Below the pieces are notes generated by a model that was not told the DNA's origin, searched no databases, and saw nothing but the letters and a program-made list of their open reading frames with translations. A stretch of 54,378 nucleotides of DNA from Dehalococcoidia bacterium (GTDB lineage: Bacteria; Chloroflexota; Dehalococcoidia; Dehalococcoidales; Fen-1064): NCBI GenBank assembly GCA_030691775.1, contig JAUYDN010000102.1, positions 1-54,378 on the forward strand, written 5' to 3'. Made by a program: the position numbers and the translations under genes. This document shows positions 7,681 through 16,200 of the stretch, one piece after another. The stretch's first letter is position 1. Each line of letters opens with the position of its first letter.

Positions 7681-8250
7681 TTATTTAGTCTCAATGGCGT
7701 TCCTCAAGTCCGCCTCTGACGGCTGGTAATATTGCAGTGTGATTCCTAATGAACTGTGTCCCATGAGTTTCGATAGCACGTACGGATGTACGCCCTTTCC
7801 TGCCTTATCGTAGACAAAGCCGTGGCGGAAGCTGTGCGGATGTATCTTCTGCCAGTTCTCAATGCCGGCTTTTCGCGCCAGTTCGCGCACCTGATATCGG
7901 TATGCGTTCTCATGGCCGGGGAATAACAGCGCCGATGGTTTCAGGTCCGCCGACTGTACGTAGTCGTCGAGGGACTGGCCCAATTCCCGCGGGACCGGCA
8001 ATAGTTCCGGCTGGGCTCTTCGCCTTTTGCTTCTAGTGATGCTCAGTGAGTAGTCCAGTCCCACTCGGCGAACATCCCGCGCCGTGAGCCTTAAGACTTC
8101 CGATATCCGTAGCCCCGTGAACCAGAGCACCTTGATAAAGCATCGAATACGCGGCGTCTTGGCTTCCGTCCAGATTGCCATAGCCTCACGTTCATTGACG
8201 TGGGGATACTCTTTTATCTGTGTCCCTGGTAGAGCTGGTAAGTAGGACAT
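7681..8250 (-). CDS. Tyrosine recombinase (phage integrase family), catalytic domain only
   Basis: 189 residues containing the complete catalytic set: Arg48 in TGLRISEV, Lys75 in TRSKRRR, His139-x-x-Arg142 in HPHSFRHG, His165 in LMGHSSLG and a nucleophilic Tyr174/175 in LQYYQPS. It would cut and rejoin DNA through a 3'-phosphotyrosine link. The protein lacks the usual N-terminal SAM-like core-binding domain (about 100 residues), so it is either a short XerC/D-like form or the C-terminal half of a split integrase. GGGAG before ATG 8250 supports independent translation. The ORF upstream ends one base into this start (TAATG), suggesting coupling. An element with both serine and tyrosine recombinases is unusual. 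Confidence 0.9.
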   Translation of the reverse strand: MSYLPALPGTQIKEYPHVNEREAMAIWTEAKTPRIRCFIKVLWFTGLRISEVLRLTARDVRRVGLDYSLSITRSKRRRAQPELLPVPRELGQSLDDYVQSADLKPSALLFPGHENAYRYQVRELARKAGIENWQKIHPHSFRHGFVYDKAGKGVHPYVLSKLMGHSSLGITLQYYQPSEADLRNAIETK

Positions 8251-9173
8251 TAAATTCTCCCTTGTATTTTGATTAGTTCGCCGTTGTTGTAAATAAAAAA
8301 TGGTATAATACCACCAATATCTATGAAACTTAGAAGATTATTATTCAAAATACCTATAGGTTTGATATTTCTCGGTCTGTTGTTCTTTCTGTTAATAGTA
8401 ATAGCCATCGTAATAGACCTGACCAGGGAAACTAACTCATTTTCAGCATGGGTTTTTAGTTTCGTGACTAATTGGAGTGGAGTCTTAAGTGCAGCAGCCG
8501 CTTTAATCATGGCGATAGCCGCATTCGCAGCCATTCGTGAAAACCGCCGTTCCAGGGCATTGGATAATATACATACTTGGGCACGGGAGACATTAAGGGT
8601 GCTCATGGCTTTGCCTAAAGAAGTAAACGGTTCAAAACAGGCATCTGAAATCATAGGAAAGATAATTATTGACACTACACCAATGGTTAAGGATGCGGTT
8701 AAGCTTGGGTTAGGAAACCAATTTGATTCGGTAAGTAAGGAATTAATTAGACTTAATGCAGCGCTCGAAGATGAATCTTTACCTATAATCGAATTAATGG
8801 AACCATATGGCTTACTAATAGCCCATCTCATGATTCTAAAGACAGTAGAATAAGAAATAAACTGTCTTTGTCCCTTATTGCTATTTTCTACAAATCCCGC
8901 CCGTTGCATAAGAGACGACAGGCGTGCTACGTCTGCTGCCAACGTTGGCTGAAGGTTTGTTTTTGGAGCGTTGAGAAGTAAACTACAAACCGTCATAGTC
9001 TCTTGTCCTTCCCGTTCCACCGTTGGAGCCAATCGACCTCCGGCCTGGGGAGGGACATAGTCGGCGGCTCCTACTTCCGGCCGTTGAATTGCGGACACTT
9101 GAGAAGTTTTGTTGCGTAAAGCGGTATTGTTCGCCCTTACCGTCAAGGCTGTCTCATTCTTACCGTCCGTCAT
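8250..9173 (-). CDS. Element protein with uncertain C-terminal half (antisense overlap)
   Basis: Open frame of 307 codons whose first ~105 residues (to about 8870) look genuine. The frame starts 14 bases inside the preceding gene, and has a polar N-terminus and a helical segment NLQPTLAADVARLSSLMQRAGF. The remaining ~200 residues lie antisense to the plus-strand membrane protein at 8323-8853 and have composition typical of a reverse-strand shadow (rich in S, I, N; no motif). One reading is that an original gene, perhaps the N-terminal part of the tyrosine recombinase that follows, was interrupted by insertion of the membrane-protein gene. No function is assigned. Confidence 0.4.
   Translation of the reverse strand: MTDGKNETALTVRANNTALRNKTSQVSAIQRPEVGAADYVPPQAGGRLAPTVEREGQETMTVCSLLLNAPKTNLQPTLAADVARLSSLMQRAGFVENSNKGQRQFISYSTVFRIMRWAISKPYGSINSIIGKDSSSSAALSLINSLLTESNWFPNPSLTASLTIGVVSIIIFPMISDACFEPFTSLGKAMSTLNVSRAQVCILSNALERRFSRMAANAAIAMIKAAAALKTPLQLVTKLKTHAENELVSLVRSITMAITINRKNNRPRNIKPIGILNNNLLSFIDIGGIIPFFIYNNGELIKIQGRI
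8301..8309 (+). promoter_or_regulatory. Extended -10 promoter element for the membrane protein gene
   Basis: TGGTATAAT fits the extended -10 consensus (TGnTATAAT). It lies only 13 bases before ATG 8323, and no Shine-Dalgarno sequence is seen, so the transcript would have a very short leader or be nearly leaderless. No good -35 box at 16-18 bp. Confidence 0.45.
8323..8853 (+). CDS. Small membrane protein of unknown function
   Basis: 176 residues. Two hydrophobic segments are evident: residues ~10-33 (PIGLIFLGLLFFLLIVIAIV) and ~48-70 (WSGVLSAAAALIMAIAAFAA), followed by basic residues RENRRSR and a ~100-residue soluble, helical tail. The topology suggests an inner-membrane protein with both ends in the cytoplasm. 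It is the only plus-strand gene inside the minus-strand element, is clearly more A/T-rich than the flanking integrase, and lies antisense to a long open frame. These points suggest a separate cargo or insertion. The domain plan (two helices plus soluble tail) also occurs in effector proteins of phage defence, but I see no motif that proves this. Confidence 0.6.
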   Translation: MKLRRLLFKIPIGLIFLGLLFFLLIVIAIVIDLTRETNSFSAWVFSFVTNWSGVLSAAAALIMAIAAFAAIRENRRSRALDNIHTWARETLRVLMALPKEVNGSKQASEIIGKIIIDTTPMVKDAVKLGLGNQFDSVSKELIRLNAALEDESLPIIELMEPYGLLIAHLMILKTVE

Positions 9174-9429
9174 TCAATCCCCCGTTCTGCAACAAAGTGG
9201 TATCTTTTGTTGCTAATCCGTTGATAACGCCCGCCACTGTCAAACCATTAGCTTTCAGTATCTTATAGACTAGCCCTCGGCTACACCCTAGCTTTTCCGC
9301 TGCCAGTGGTACACTACGGCAAAGCCGCAAGGCGTCACAAATATCAGTGACAACGATGTTTGTCGCCGCCCGACCAATTCCTAGTGTCGCCGCCACTTTG
9401 CCACAATGCGGACACGTTATTACCTTCAC
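9160..9429 (-). CDS. Small zinc-knuckle and helix-turn-helix protein
   Basis: 89 residues from GTG 9429, which has AGAGG six bases upstream. The N-terminus has a metal-binding pair CPHCGK; the middle has a helix-turn-helix of the resolvase/transposase-like type (VPLAAEKLGCSRGLVYKILKANG). It probably binds DNA and regulates the element or acts as an excision helper. Its 3' end overlaps the next minus-strand frame by 14 bases, an operon-like arrangement. Only the motifs are visible, so the specific role is open. Confidence 0.6.
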   Translation of the reverse strand: MKVITCPHCGKVAATLGIGRAATNIVVTDICDALRLCRSVPLAAEKLGCSRGLVYKILKANGLTVAGVINGLATKDTTLLQNGGLNDGR

Positions 9430-9484
9430 TGGTAACCTCTTGCTGTTATCCGGCGCTCTTCATATTTGACGTTCAGTTTGTTTT

Positions 9485-9604
9485 TTATTCGTGTACTTCT
9501 TCTACAGGTTGGCCGCCGGAGCCAGTACGGGGGACGAAGCCCGAACCAGCTTTTAACGCCGTTGACGAGACGGCAACCGGCGGCACACGACCTGAATTAG
9601 TCAT
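9485..9604 (-). CDS. Possible 39-residue protein coupled to the primase
   Basis: Starts at ATG 9604, overlapping the primase stop by eight bases in the pattern AATGACTAA, and ends at TAA 9485. The peptide is rich in Gly, Pro, Ser and Val (starts MTNSGRVPPVAVSS) with an acidic tail, and shows no motif. The overlap is the main support; it could be chance. Confidence 0.35.
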   Translation of the reverse strand: MTNSGRVPPVAVSSTALKAGSGFVPRTGSGGQPVEEVHE

Positions 9605-11384
9605 TATTTTCACGTCTCCATAGGTTGTCGGAAATTATCTTGCCGTGCCTCCCACCAGTGTAATAATTGCAGTACAACCCCACTGGATTCATCTCTCCCC
9701 AATCTTTAGACTTGACTATCTTACATTTACCCATCATGCTAGTTTTACCTTGACTTACCGTGTCCAACGAGAGGTACAGATTAGATAGCTTCGCGCTGTA
9801 TACACCGCCATAACCCATGTCTTTATCTTTCTGTTTCTGCAAAGCGAATATGACTAGCCCCTTGCCCAGTTTTCGTTGTAGCTTCTTAATTACCGCGCCA
9901 ATCATGTAAACCTGCTGATTTTCTCCCTCTCCATCCAAATCAAGGTAGTCAATTACGTTTATACCGTCCGGGTCTATAACATCGTAAAATTCAAAGTCTG
10001 TCTGCTTTATAGCCTTGAACTGTTTACCTAACTCATTTACTAAGTTGGGGTAATCTTCCAGTCTCAATAACATCCTGTCCTCTGACATTTCGTTAAACCA
10101 GTAGTAGACAGGCATATCTTGAGTACCTACGTTGAGCTCACATACTTCGAGTAAAAACGCTGTCTTTCCGGCTGATGTATACCCCGCGACTCCTATCACA
10201 CTTCCAGGGGGGACATTGACGTATTGATTGAGTCCCAGGGGGAACTTGATTGATAAATTAGACTGTTTTCTGTAATCTGCCAGTGTTAGGAATTTATAAT
10301 CTTTGTTGACCCACTCTAATATGTCGTGCCTTCCCTGCCAGGGTCTTATCTGTGTTTCATCCAAACGCCTCTTTACTATCTGCCGGAAGGTGTCACTGGT
10401 TGGTTGAAGTCCAATTGAAAGGGCAATGTCACGGCGTGACATTTTCCCGGCATCTTTTAGAACACTGTCAAAGCTAGCGGAGTAGTTTTGCCGCTTTTTG
10501 TTGTCCGTACTTTGAAAGGAATCTGTCACGGTTTTGTCACGGTTTTGAAAGGTTTTAGAATCGTTTAGTGTATCTTCAGTGGCATTAAATATAATAGAAT
10601 TATTATATCCAGTGTTTTTACGCTCTTGGTACTTTGAATAGAAACGGCTAATCTTCTCTAAAATTACACTTTCTTCTAATGGAGGCTGATTTTTCTTGTT
10701 CCAGTCCAGCATGATATGCTCTGTTACATCAGCCGGTAGATTGTTGCGGAAGTAGCCAATTAGACGTTTGGCGCTGTCGTCGCGCTCCCCTTGTTTAACA
10801 CCCTGTAATAGAGAGCTAACCCACCCAGGTTGATTGCCAGAGGTTTTATTTTCCTCTGGTTTATGATTAGTATATATCCCTATATCTGCCAAACTGTCTA
10901 TCGTTCTAATTGGCACATCGGGATTGATTATTTCGTATGGTGTGCCGGACGGATGTATTGAAGGCCATGCAATGACATAACCGCCTTCAGCTTTAAGGTC
11001 AATTTTGGGGAATTTCTGAGACTTGATGGTTTGGGGAAGTCTTACGTATACGTGTATACCCCTGCTAGTGCGGACTAATCGTGTGAATGTAAACAAGTCT
11101 AACTTGAGACTGTCTTTTGTATAATCAAGGTACCGATACCATGTTTCGTGGTCGTCAAAGTCAAGCACTACCAAGTTACCCGACACGGCACCACACACAA
11201 TAGCAATGCTTGCGGTCCCGTTAGATTTCCAATGTGCAATCTCGTCTTCAGTCGGCTGCCGTTCTTGATAAACTTTCCAGGGAGCGGCAGCCTCTTTACT
11301 TCTCGCTGGAATAGGAAAGAATGAAAGCCCTTCGCTATGGTATTGGTCTATAGCTCGTTGTATAGATTCGGTCGTCATCGTCAT
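9597..11384 (-). CDS. Bifunctional DNA primase/polymerase with C-terminal RecA-like ATPase
   Basis: 595 residues. The N-terminal ~170 residues are a prim-pol domain: metal-binding acids in VVLDFDDHE (Asp75, Asp77), the SRGIHVYVRLP strand and AWPSIHPSGTPYEI, a strongly conserved family segment. A helical linker is followed by an ATPase with Walker A GYTSAGKT near residue 400 and a RepA/DnaB-like layout. Such proteins initiate replication of phages, plasmids and integrative elements, making primers and possibly unwinding the origin. This is the replication gene of the element. The start MTMTT is weakly specified; GAGGG lies about 10 bases upstream. A/T-rich codon use contrasts with the core genes later in the window. 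Confidence 0.88.
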   Translation of the reverse strand: MTMTTESIQRAIDQYHSEGLSFFPIPARSKEAAAPWKVYQERQPTEDEIAHWKSNGTASIAIVCGAVSGNLVVLDFDDHETWYRYLDYTKDSLKLDLFTFTRLVRTSRGIHVYVRLPQTIKSQKFPKIDLKAEGGYVIAWPSIHPSGTPYEIINPDVPIRTIDSLADIGIYTNHKPEENKTSGNQPGWVSSLLQGVKQGERDDSAKRLIGYFRNNLPADVTEHIMLDWNKKNQPPLEESVILEKISRFYSKYQERKNTGYNNSIIFNATEDTLNDSKTFQNRDKTVTDSFQSTDNKKRQNYSASFDSVLKDAGKMSRRDIALSIGLQPTSDTFRQIVKRRLDETQIRPWQGRHDILEWVNKDYKFLTLADYRKQSNLSIKFPLGLNQYVNVPPGSVIGVAGYTSAGKTAFLLEVCELNVGTQDMPVYYWFNEMSEDRMLLRLEDYPNLVNELGKQFKAIKQTDFEFYDVIDPDGINVIDYLDLDGEGENQQVYMIGAVIKKLQRKLGKGLVIFALQKQKDKDMGYGGVYSAKLSNLYLSLDTVSQGKTSMMGKCKIVKSKDWGEMNPVGLYCNYYTGGRHGKIISDNLWRRENND

Positions 11385-11423
11385 ACCTGCATACCCTCGT
11401 CCATTTTGAAGCCGTTACGGTGG

Positions 11424-11570
11424 TCATCTCTGCTCCTCTTGCGCTCTCTGCAATAGCCGTGCCCAGGCTCGCCGCCACTGTTCCCGCATCGCCGGGGACA
11501 CTTTCCCCGGTTCAATTCGGACGGTGACCATAGGCTCCGGCTTCTGTGACTTGGTATCCGATTTAGGCAC
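11424..11570 (-). CDS. Possible 48-residue basic protein upstream of the primase
   Basis: Frame from GTG 11570 to TGA 11424. The peptide contains MVTVRIEPGKVSPAMREQW and an amphipathic, arginine-rich helix ending RAQEEQR. The composition (Trp, Arg, Gln) is unlike a random frame. It lies in an otherwise empty gap between the AbrB-type gene and the primase, on the same strand. Likely a small element-encoded protein; function unknown. Confidence 0.45.
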   Translation of the reverse strand: MPKSDTKSQKPEPMVTVRIEPGKVSPAMREQWRRAWARLLQRAQEEQR

Positions 11571-11603
11571 TTTTGGTCTCCGGTATGTCCTCGGTCTCAG
11601 GCA

Positions 11604-11780
11604 TTATTTCGGTTGACTCCCACCTTTTCGTTTCGGGCGCACTCTCAAGATGCCGTTGGCTATTACTTCCACTTTATCCCCAGGTCTAAGGCTGTAATAC
11701 TCAGCCCACGATTTCGGTATGGTTATCACTAAGCCACCATCGCCCATACGAATTAGACTTCGCTCTGTGATACTTGGCAT
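11604..11780 (-). CDS. AbrB/MazE-family DNA-binding protein
   Basis: 58 residues, from ATG 11780 to TAA 11604. The whole protein is one swapped-hairpin AbrB domain: RSLIRMGDGGLVITIPKSW, then LRPGDKVEV and a strand with GILRVRPKR, the classic SpoVT/AbrB layout. It is probably a transcriptional regulator of the element, or an antitoxin-type protein without an evident toxin partner. It is the first gene of the minus-strand replication operon and is divergent from the 440-residue protein at 11866, so the 85-bp gap between them should hold both promoters. Confidence 0.8.
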   Translation of the reverse strand: MPSITERSLIRMGDGGLVITIPKSWAEYYSLRPGDKVEVIANGILRVRPKRKGGSQPK

Positions 11781-11865
11781 TGCACTTATCCTCCCTATAA
11801 GATATTCTAGAAGCCATGCGAAGTTTATGGTGCTGAAAAACTGCTGAATTTTTGATGATTTTAAG

Positions 11866-13188
11866 GTGAAACAGGTGGAGCAAAAGATAGTTAATCCAAA
11901 AATCCGCGACTGGGAAGTGAAAGTGAAGGTATGGCAACGTCAAGCTATCGGTGACAAAAAGAGTGCCATACGTAGGTATTTTGAACTTCACGCTGGCAAG
12001 GATGGTTATCCGGAGCTTACCCCTGATAGAGCTACCATAGCTAAAATATGTGATGAATTGCGCACGTTATCACCAGAGTTAGTCCTGAAACTGCCATCAG
12101 AAGTCCAAGCATACGCAAAAAAACTCAACCCACACCTAAAAGAAAGTCTGGGACTACAACCCAGAAATAGTCGTAAAACCTTAACTGTTGAAGAAATCGT
12201 AATTGGAGAAGAGCGGAAACAAGCAATTCTCAAACACCGAGATGCCCTTCGCGACGTGGCAAGTCAGTGGAAATCTCAAATATGGCTTCCGCCTCCTTGG
12301 CGATGGGATATGGCAAACCTCAGGTATGTGTTCTATGTAGATACCAAGAATCAAGGAGCGGGAAATAAATATAAATTGCCAGAAGAATTGGTTAGAGGAG
12401 AGGAGTCTAGAGGTCACGTAAGGGCCTTTATAGAAAGTCAACGTTCTGTAACCTGGGATGTACTAGAGGACGAGTCAATTGTGGTAAAAGCCCCGGTCGA
12501 AGACGAGCCTCTTTTTGACCACTTAAAAGTACACACTGAGGGGGCGCCAGCCTGGAGGCTGTTCACCGAATGGAATAAGAAGGGTGGCACCTACCTACGG
12601 CTTTGTTCGTCGCTGCTCGCTAGAATTGAACAGGATACAAAAAGTTCGATGGGGGCAAAATCTGAGCTTTCTTGGTGGAGTATATATCACGATGCTTTTT
12701 GCACTGAAGATACGCTGCTCTGTTGCGAGAGATGCGGAACCGAGAACCCTTACGCCTTCACTTGTCCTATTTGCGGTGGCAAGTTCTCACAGGAGGAAGA
12801 AATTACACGGCACATAGGGAATAATCATCCCAAAGCTGACCCCAAAGCGTGGCGTTTGCCGTCCTGCCAGAATTGTTTTATGTCTTTGGGCTGGCTGAGA
12901 CCTCGTGTCAAAGGATATGAGCGTGTCATCAACAATCCGCAATCTGTGGCGATTGCCATTGACCGCGGGACTATTATTGAGGAATCGGTAGAAATCGAGC
13001 GTTACGAAAGTTACATCCGAGGACACGCAGGCTTGAGAGACAAATATCTAGGTTGCGACTTGGTCAAGACTATATTGCAAAGGGAAAAGGAAGTTAGGCA
13101 AGTCCAGGAACGGCTTATCGGTGAACTTACATCCCTATCAGAGCAAAAGGTTTTTTATGGTAAATACCCGGCTTGTCCAGATTACTAA
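11866..13188 (+). CDS. Zinc-finger protein of unknown function, element cargo
   Basis: 440 residues from GTG 11866 with a weak AAGG upstream. The N-terminal ~130 residues are basic and helical. A cluster of metal ligands lies at about 285-340: CCERCGTENPYAFTCPICGG, then a C2H2-like finger continuing KFSQEEEITRHIGNNH, then CQNC. The C-terminus is a charged helical segment. I do not recognise the family. The zinc clusters suggest nucleic-acid binding. The gene is divergent from the replication operon and convergent with the methyltransferase, and is A/T-rich like other element genes, so it is probably cargo. No catalytic motif is visible. Confidence 0.7.
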   Translation: MKQVEQKIVNPKIRDWEVKVKVWQRQAIGDKKSAIRRYFELHAGKDGYPELTPDRATIAKICDELRTLSPELVLKLPSEVQAYAKKLNPHLKESLGLQPRNSRKTLTVEEIVIGEERKQAILKHRDALRDVASQWKSQIWLPPPWRWDMANLRYVFYVDTKNQGAGNKYKLPEELVRGEESRGHVRAFIESQRSVTWDVLEDESIVVKAPVEDEPLFDHLKVHTEGAPAWRLFTEWNKKGGTYLRLCSSLLARIEQDTKSSMGAKSELSWWSIYHDAFCTEDTLLCCERCGTENPYAFTCPICGGKFSQEEEITRHIGNNHPKADPKAWRLPSCQNCFMSLGWLRPRVKGYERVINNPQSVAIAIDRGTIIEESVEIERYESYIRGHAGLRDKYLGCDLVKTILQREKEVRQVQERLIGELTSLSEQKVFYGKYPACPDY

Positions 13189-13280
13189 GTCAAGGTGACA
13201 CTAAATCTGGCAACTTTTGAGAGGAATTTGGCTTTTTTACGTGGGAAGCGTCACAAACCGCTACATTGTTACCTGCTGGG

Positions 13281-16200
13281 CTAGCTTCTTCCCTCCACCA
13301 CCGCTATCTCCTCCGGTGTGAGTTCATAAAGCTGGTAAACCAACTGGTCTATTTGTGCTTCCAGTTCTTTAACTTGAGCTTGCTTGGCTGGGTTGGAAAG
13401 GTAGTCTTCATCTTTAGTAATGGTGAGGATTTGGTCAACCAATTGTATGATCGGTTTTTGGTTGATTTTCCGGAAATCTGGACATGGGACTTTGCCTATA
13501 TACTGTTCATCGTATCTTGTGCTTCGTATGGCGTTACTATACACGAACTTATACAATAGCCACGCAAAGAGTTTTGAATTGTTAATGGCTAAAAGGAATT
13601 TGATGTCAACAGAATTCTCTCTAACAAAAGTGCAAGAAATGGTCTCAAAAACTAACCTGTTCTCCAAATCAAGAGCAGCCTGCAAGAAGAAATGTGGATA
13701 AGGATTCTGAACGTGAGCTGGCGCAAGCTGATTGAGGATTTTTGGTTTTTGCTCGTATTGGTATTCATTTCGATTAAATTTCCTGAGGTCTATGAAATCC
13801 GTAGCCTTGTCTAAGAAGTACGGCGAAAGCTGAGCACCTCTATGAATTGGTGTAGTCCCTAGTTTTTTGTTAGCTTGACTCTGCCAATTCAAACCTCGTT
13901 CTATGGAGACATAATCTACCCACCTTTTGCCAAGTCTGCCAATGATATTCTTTATGATTTTCATTTCGTCGACAGTCTGCCCTGTCAAGAGAACATTACT
14001 TTCCGCAAAAACTTGCTTTGATACTTCAGTTAGCTCTCTTACTTCGTACCCGTCATATACTCCATTAATATAAGATAAACACCCGTGTCCTACGACTTTG
14101 ATAAAAATGACTTGCTCCAGCTTCACTTCTTCAAATGCTTTCCCTGTATCGATGAGCTTCTGCAATCCCTGAACAACAACACTGGCACATTTATTCCAAC
14201 CCATGGAATAGCAAAGGGATTTCGGCACTATGAATGTGTGTACTCCTCCTGTGCGCAATAGTTCCATTGCTCGGTAAATGAAATATATGGCGGAGTTCTT
14301 TACCTGCGACTTTAGCTTGATATATCGACTATCTAAGAACGTCCTCTCAATTTCACTCAGTTCCGCGCCGTATGGTGGATTTGCAATCACCACATCAAAG
14401 CCATTCGGCTCGTGAAAAACCTCAGAAAAGTAAATCTCAAAGTCAAAGGTTTTCTTGTTATCGGTTAACTGCATAATTAGCTGGTCAATTTGCTGTTTAT
14501 ATTCCTGCTTTTTCTTGGCGTTAGTTTCTTCAAAATGTAACGGCTTCAATCTTTCAAGCTCAGCAAACAATGGCCAGTTCTCAATCCTGCGCTCTACTCC
14601 CAACAAGGAATTCCCGCAAACAATCTTGTAGTCCAGGTTGGGCAAAGGCTGAATCTGCTTGATATCGTCTTCGTCCACCACCAGTGAAAGCCATAGTCTG
14701 AGCTTGGCAATCTCCACCGCTCCGGGGTCAATATCTACACCATACAGGCAGTTCTGGATAGCATGCCGTTTAAAGTGGTAATTTGTTCTCCCCGTTTTAT
14801 CCGGCATGTAAGTGGTGAGCGTGTTTCTTGCGCGGACGATTTCCGTCATTAAGCCTACTGGGAAAGCTCCGGAACCAATGGCAGGGTCGCACACTCTGAT
14901 ATTAGCTAATGCGTCATCAATCATAGCGGCATTAAAGCGGATACTCGGTGGCAACTTATAGGAATAATCACGGGTCTCTTTGCCCTGACTTTCCACATGA
15001 GTATCGTGCTCAATCGTAAGCTCGCCCATCCGCACCAGGGCTTCAATGTCTTCACGTGGCACGCGGTTAGTATGACCTTCGGTCTTCAAGGCTTGCTGTT
15101 GCACGGCGGGGGCGCCAAATAGTTTTAAATTAACCGGCTTTTCTTTGGCCAATGGCACCTCGCCGGTGTTTACCGCTGTATCCAGATAATTGATAAGACT
15201 CTCCTGGCACATATAATGGACAATTTCACGCGGGGTGTAATAAGTGCCTTTGGACTTGCGGTCTTTGACTTCCAGCAGGTTTTCAAATACCTTGCCCAGC
15301 ATCTCCGGGTCAACGGCGACCTCTTTATCCAGCGGCTCATCCTCTTTGACGGTAAAGTTGTAGCGGTCAAAAACATCCAGGATGCCGGTGCCGGTATCTC
15401 CTTCTTTTGTTTTTTTGGTATTGGAGAAGAGTTCATTGGGCAAAAGCATATCGGTATGGTCCCAACTATAACCATTGATCGGGTCAAAGAGACCGCCGTT
15501 CAGGAAAGGAATTTTACAGTTGAAACGCGGATAATAAGCTGGGTCAATGGTGCCACGTTCCTGTTTAGCAAGCGCGTCATAAAACAGGTATTCCAGATAA
15601 CCGTTGAAAAAATTGGCTTTACTATTGCTGGCTCTATCAAACAAAGTGCGTAAAAAACGTCTATCTCCATCACCCCATTTTCTATCTTCAGGCACTCCTA
15701 GCCAGCCTTTTTTCTGTAGAAAGTAGAGGAAGACAATCTGCCCTAATAGCTTCTTGGCAAAGTTGATGCTATCCAGTTGTTTATCAATAAACTCCTTGTG
15801 AACGGACTCATTATCGGCGGCAAGAGTATCGAGAGATTCCTTAACACTAATATAAAGTTGCTTATATTTTTCGAAGAACTCTCTGGTGACAACCTCAACA
15901 CTGAACGCCTTTTCAAGCTCAGCAAGAGATGGCGTTTTAACATCATTCTCAAGGATATCAATGAGTTGCCGTTGGGCGGTATGGCTGCTCTCGTTTTCCC
16001 CTACCAGAAACGAATAGCGGCGCGCTGGTGTCAATACGGTCTCGATTTTTGTTTTCCCAGTAAGTGTGCTGGCAAGTTCATAATCCATTTTCACTAGGGA
16101 AAAACGCCAGTCATTATCGTCCGGCGAGACAAAAGCAACAAGCGCGGCCTCCTTATTATCTCTGCCCTTTAAGTACCGGGCGATGTAGTTACGCTGCATG

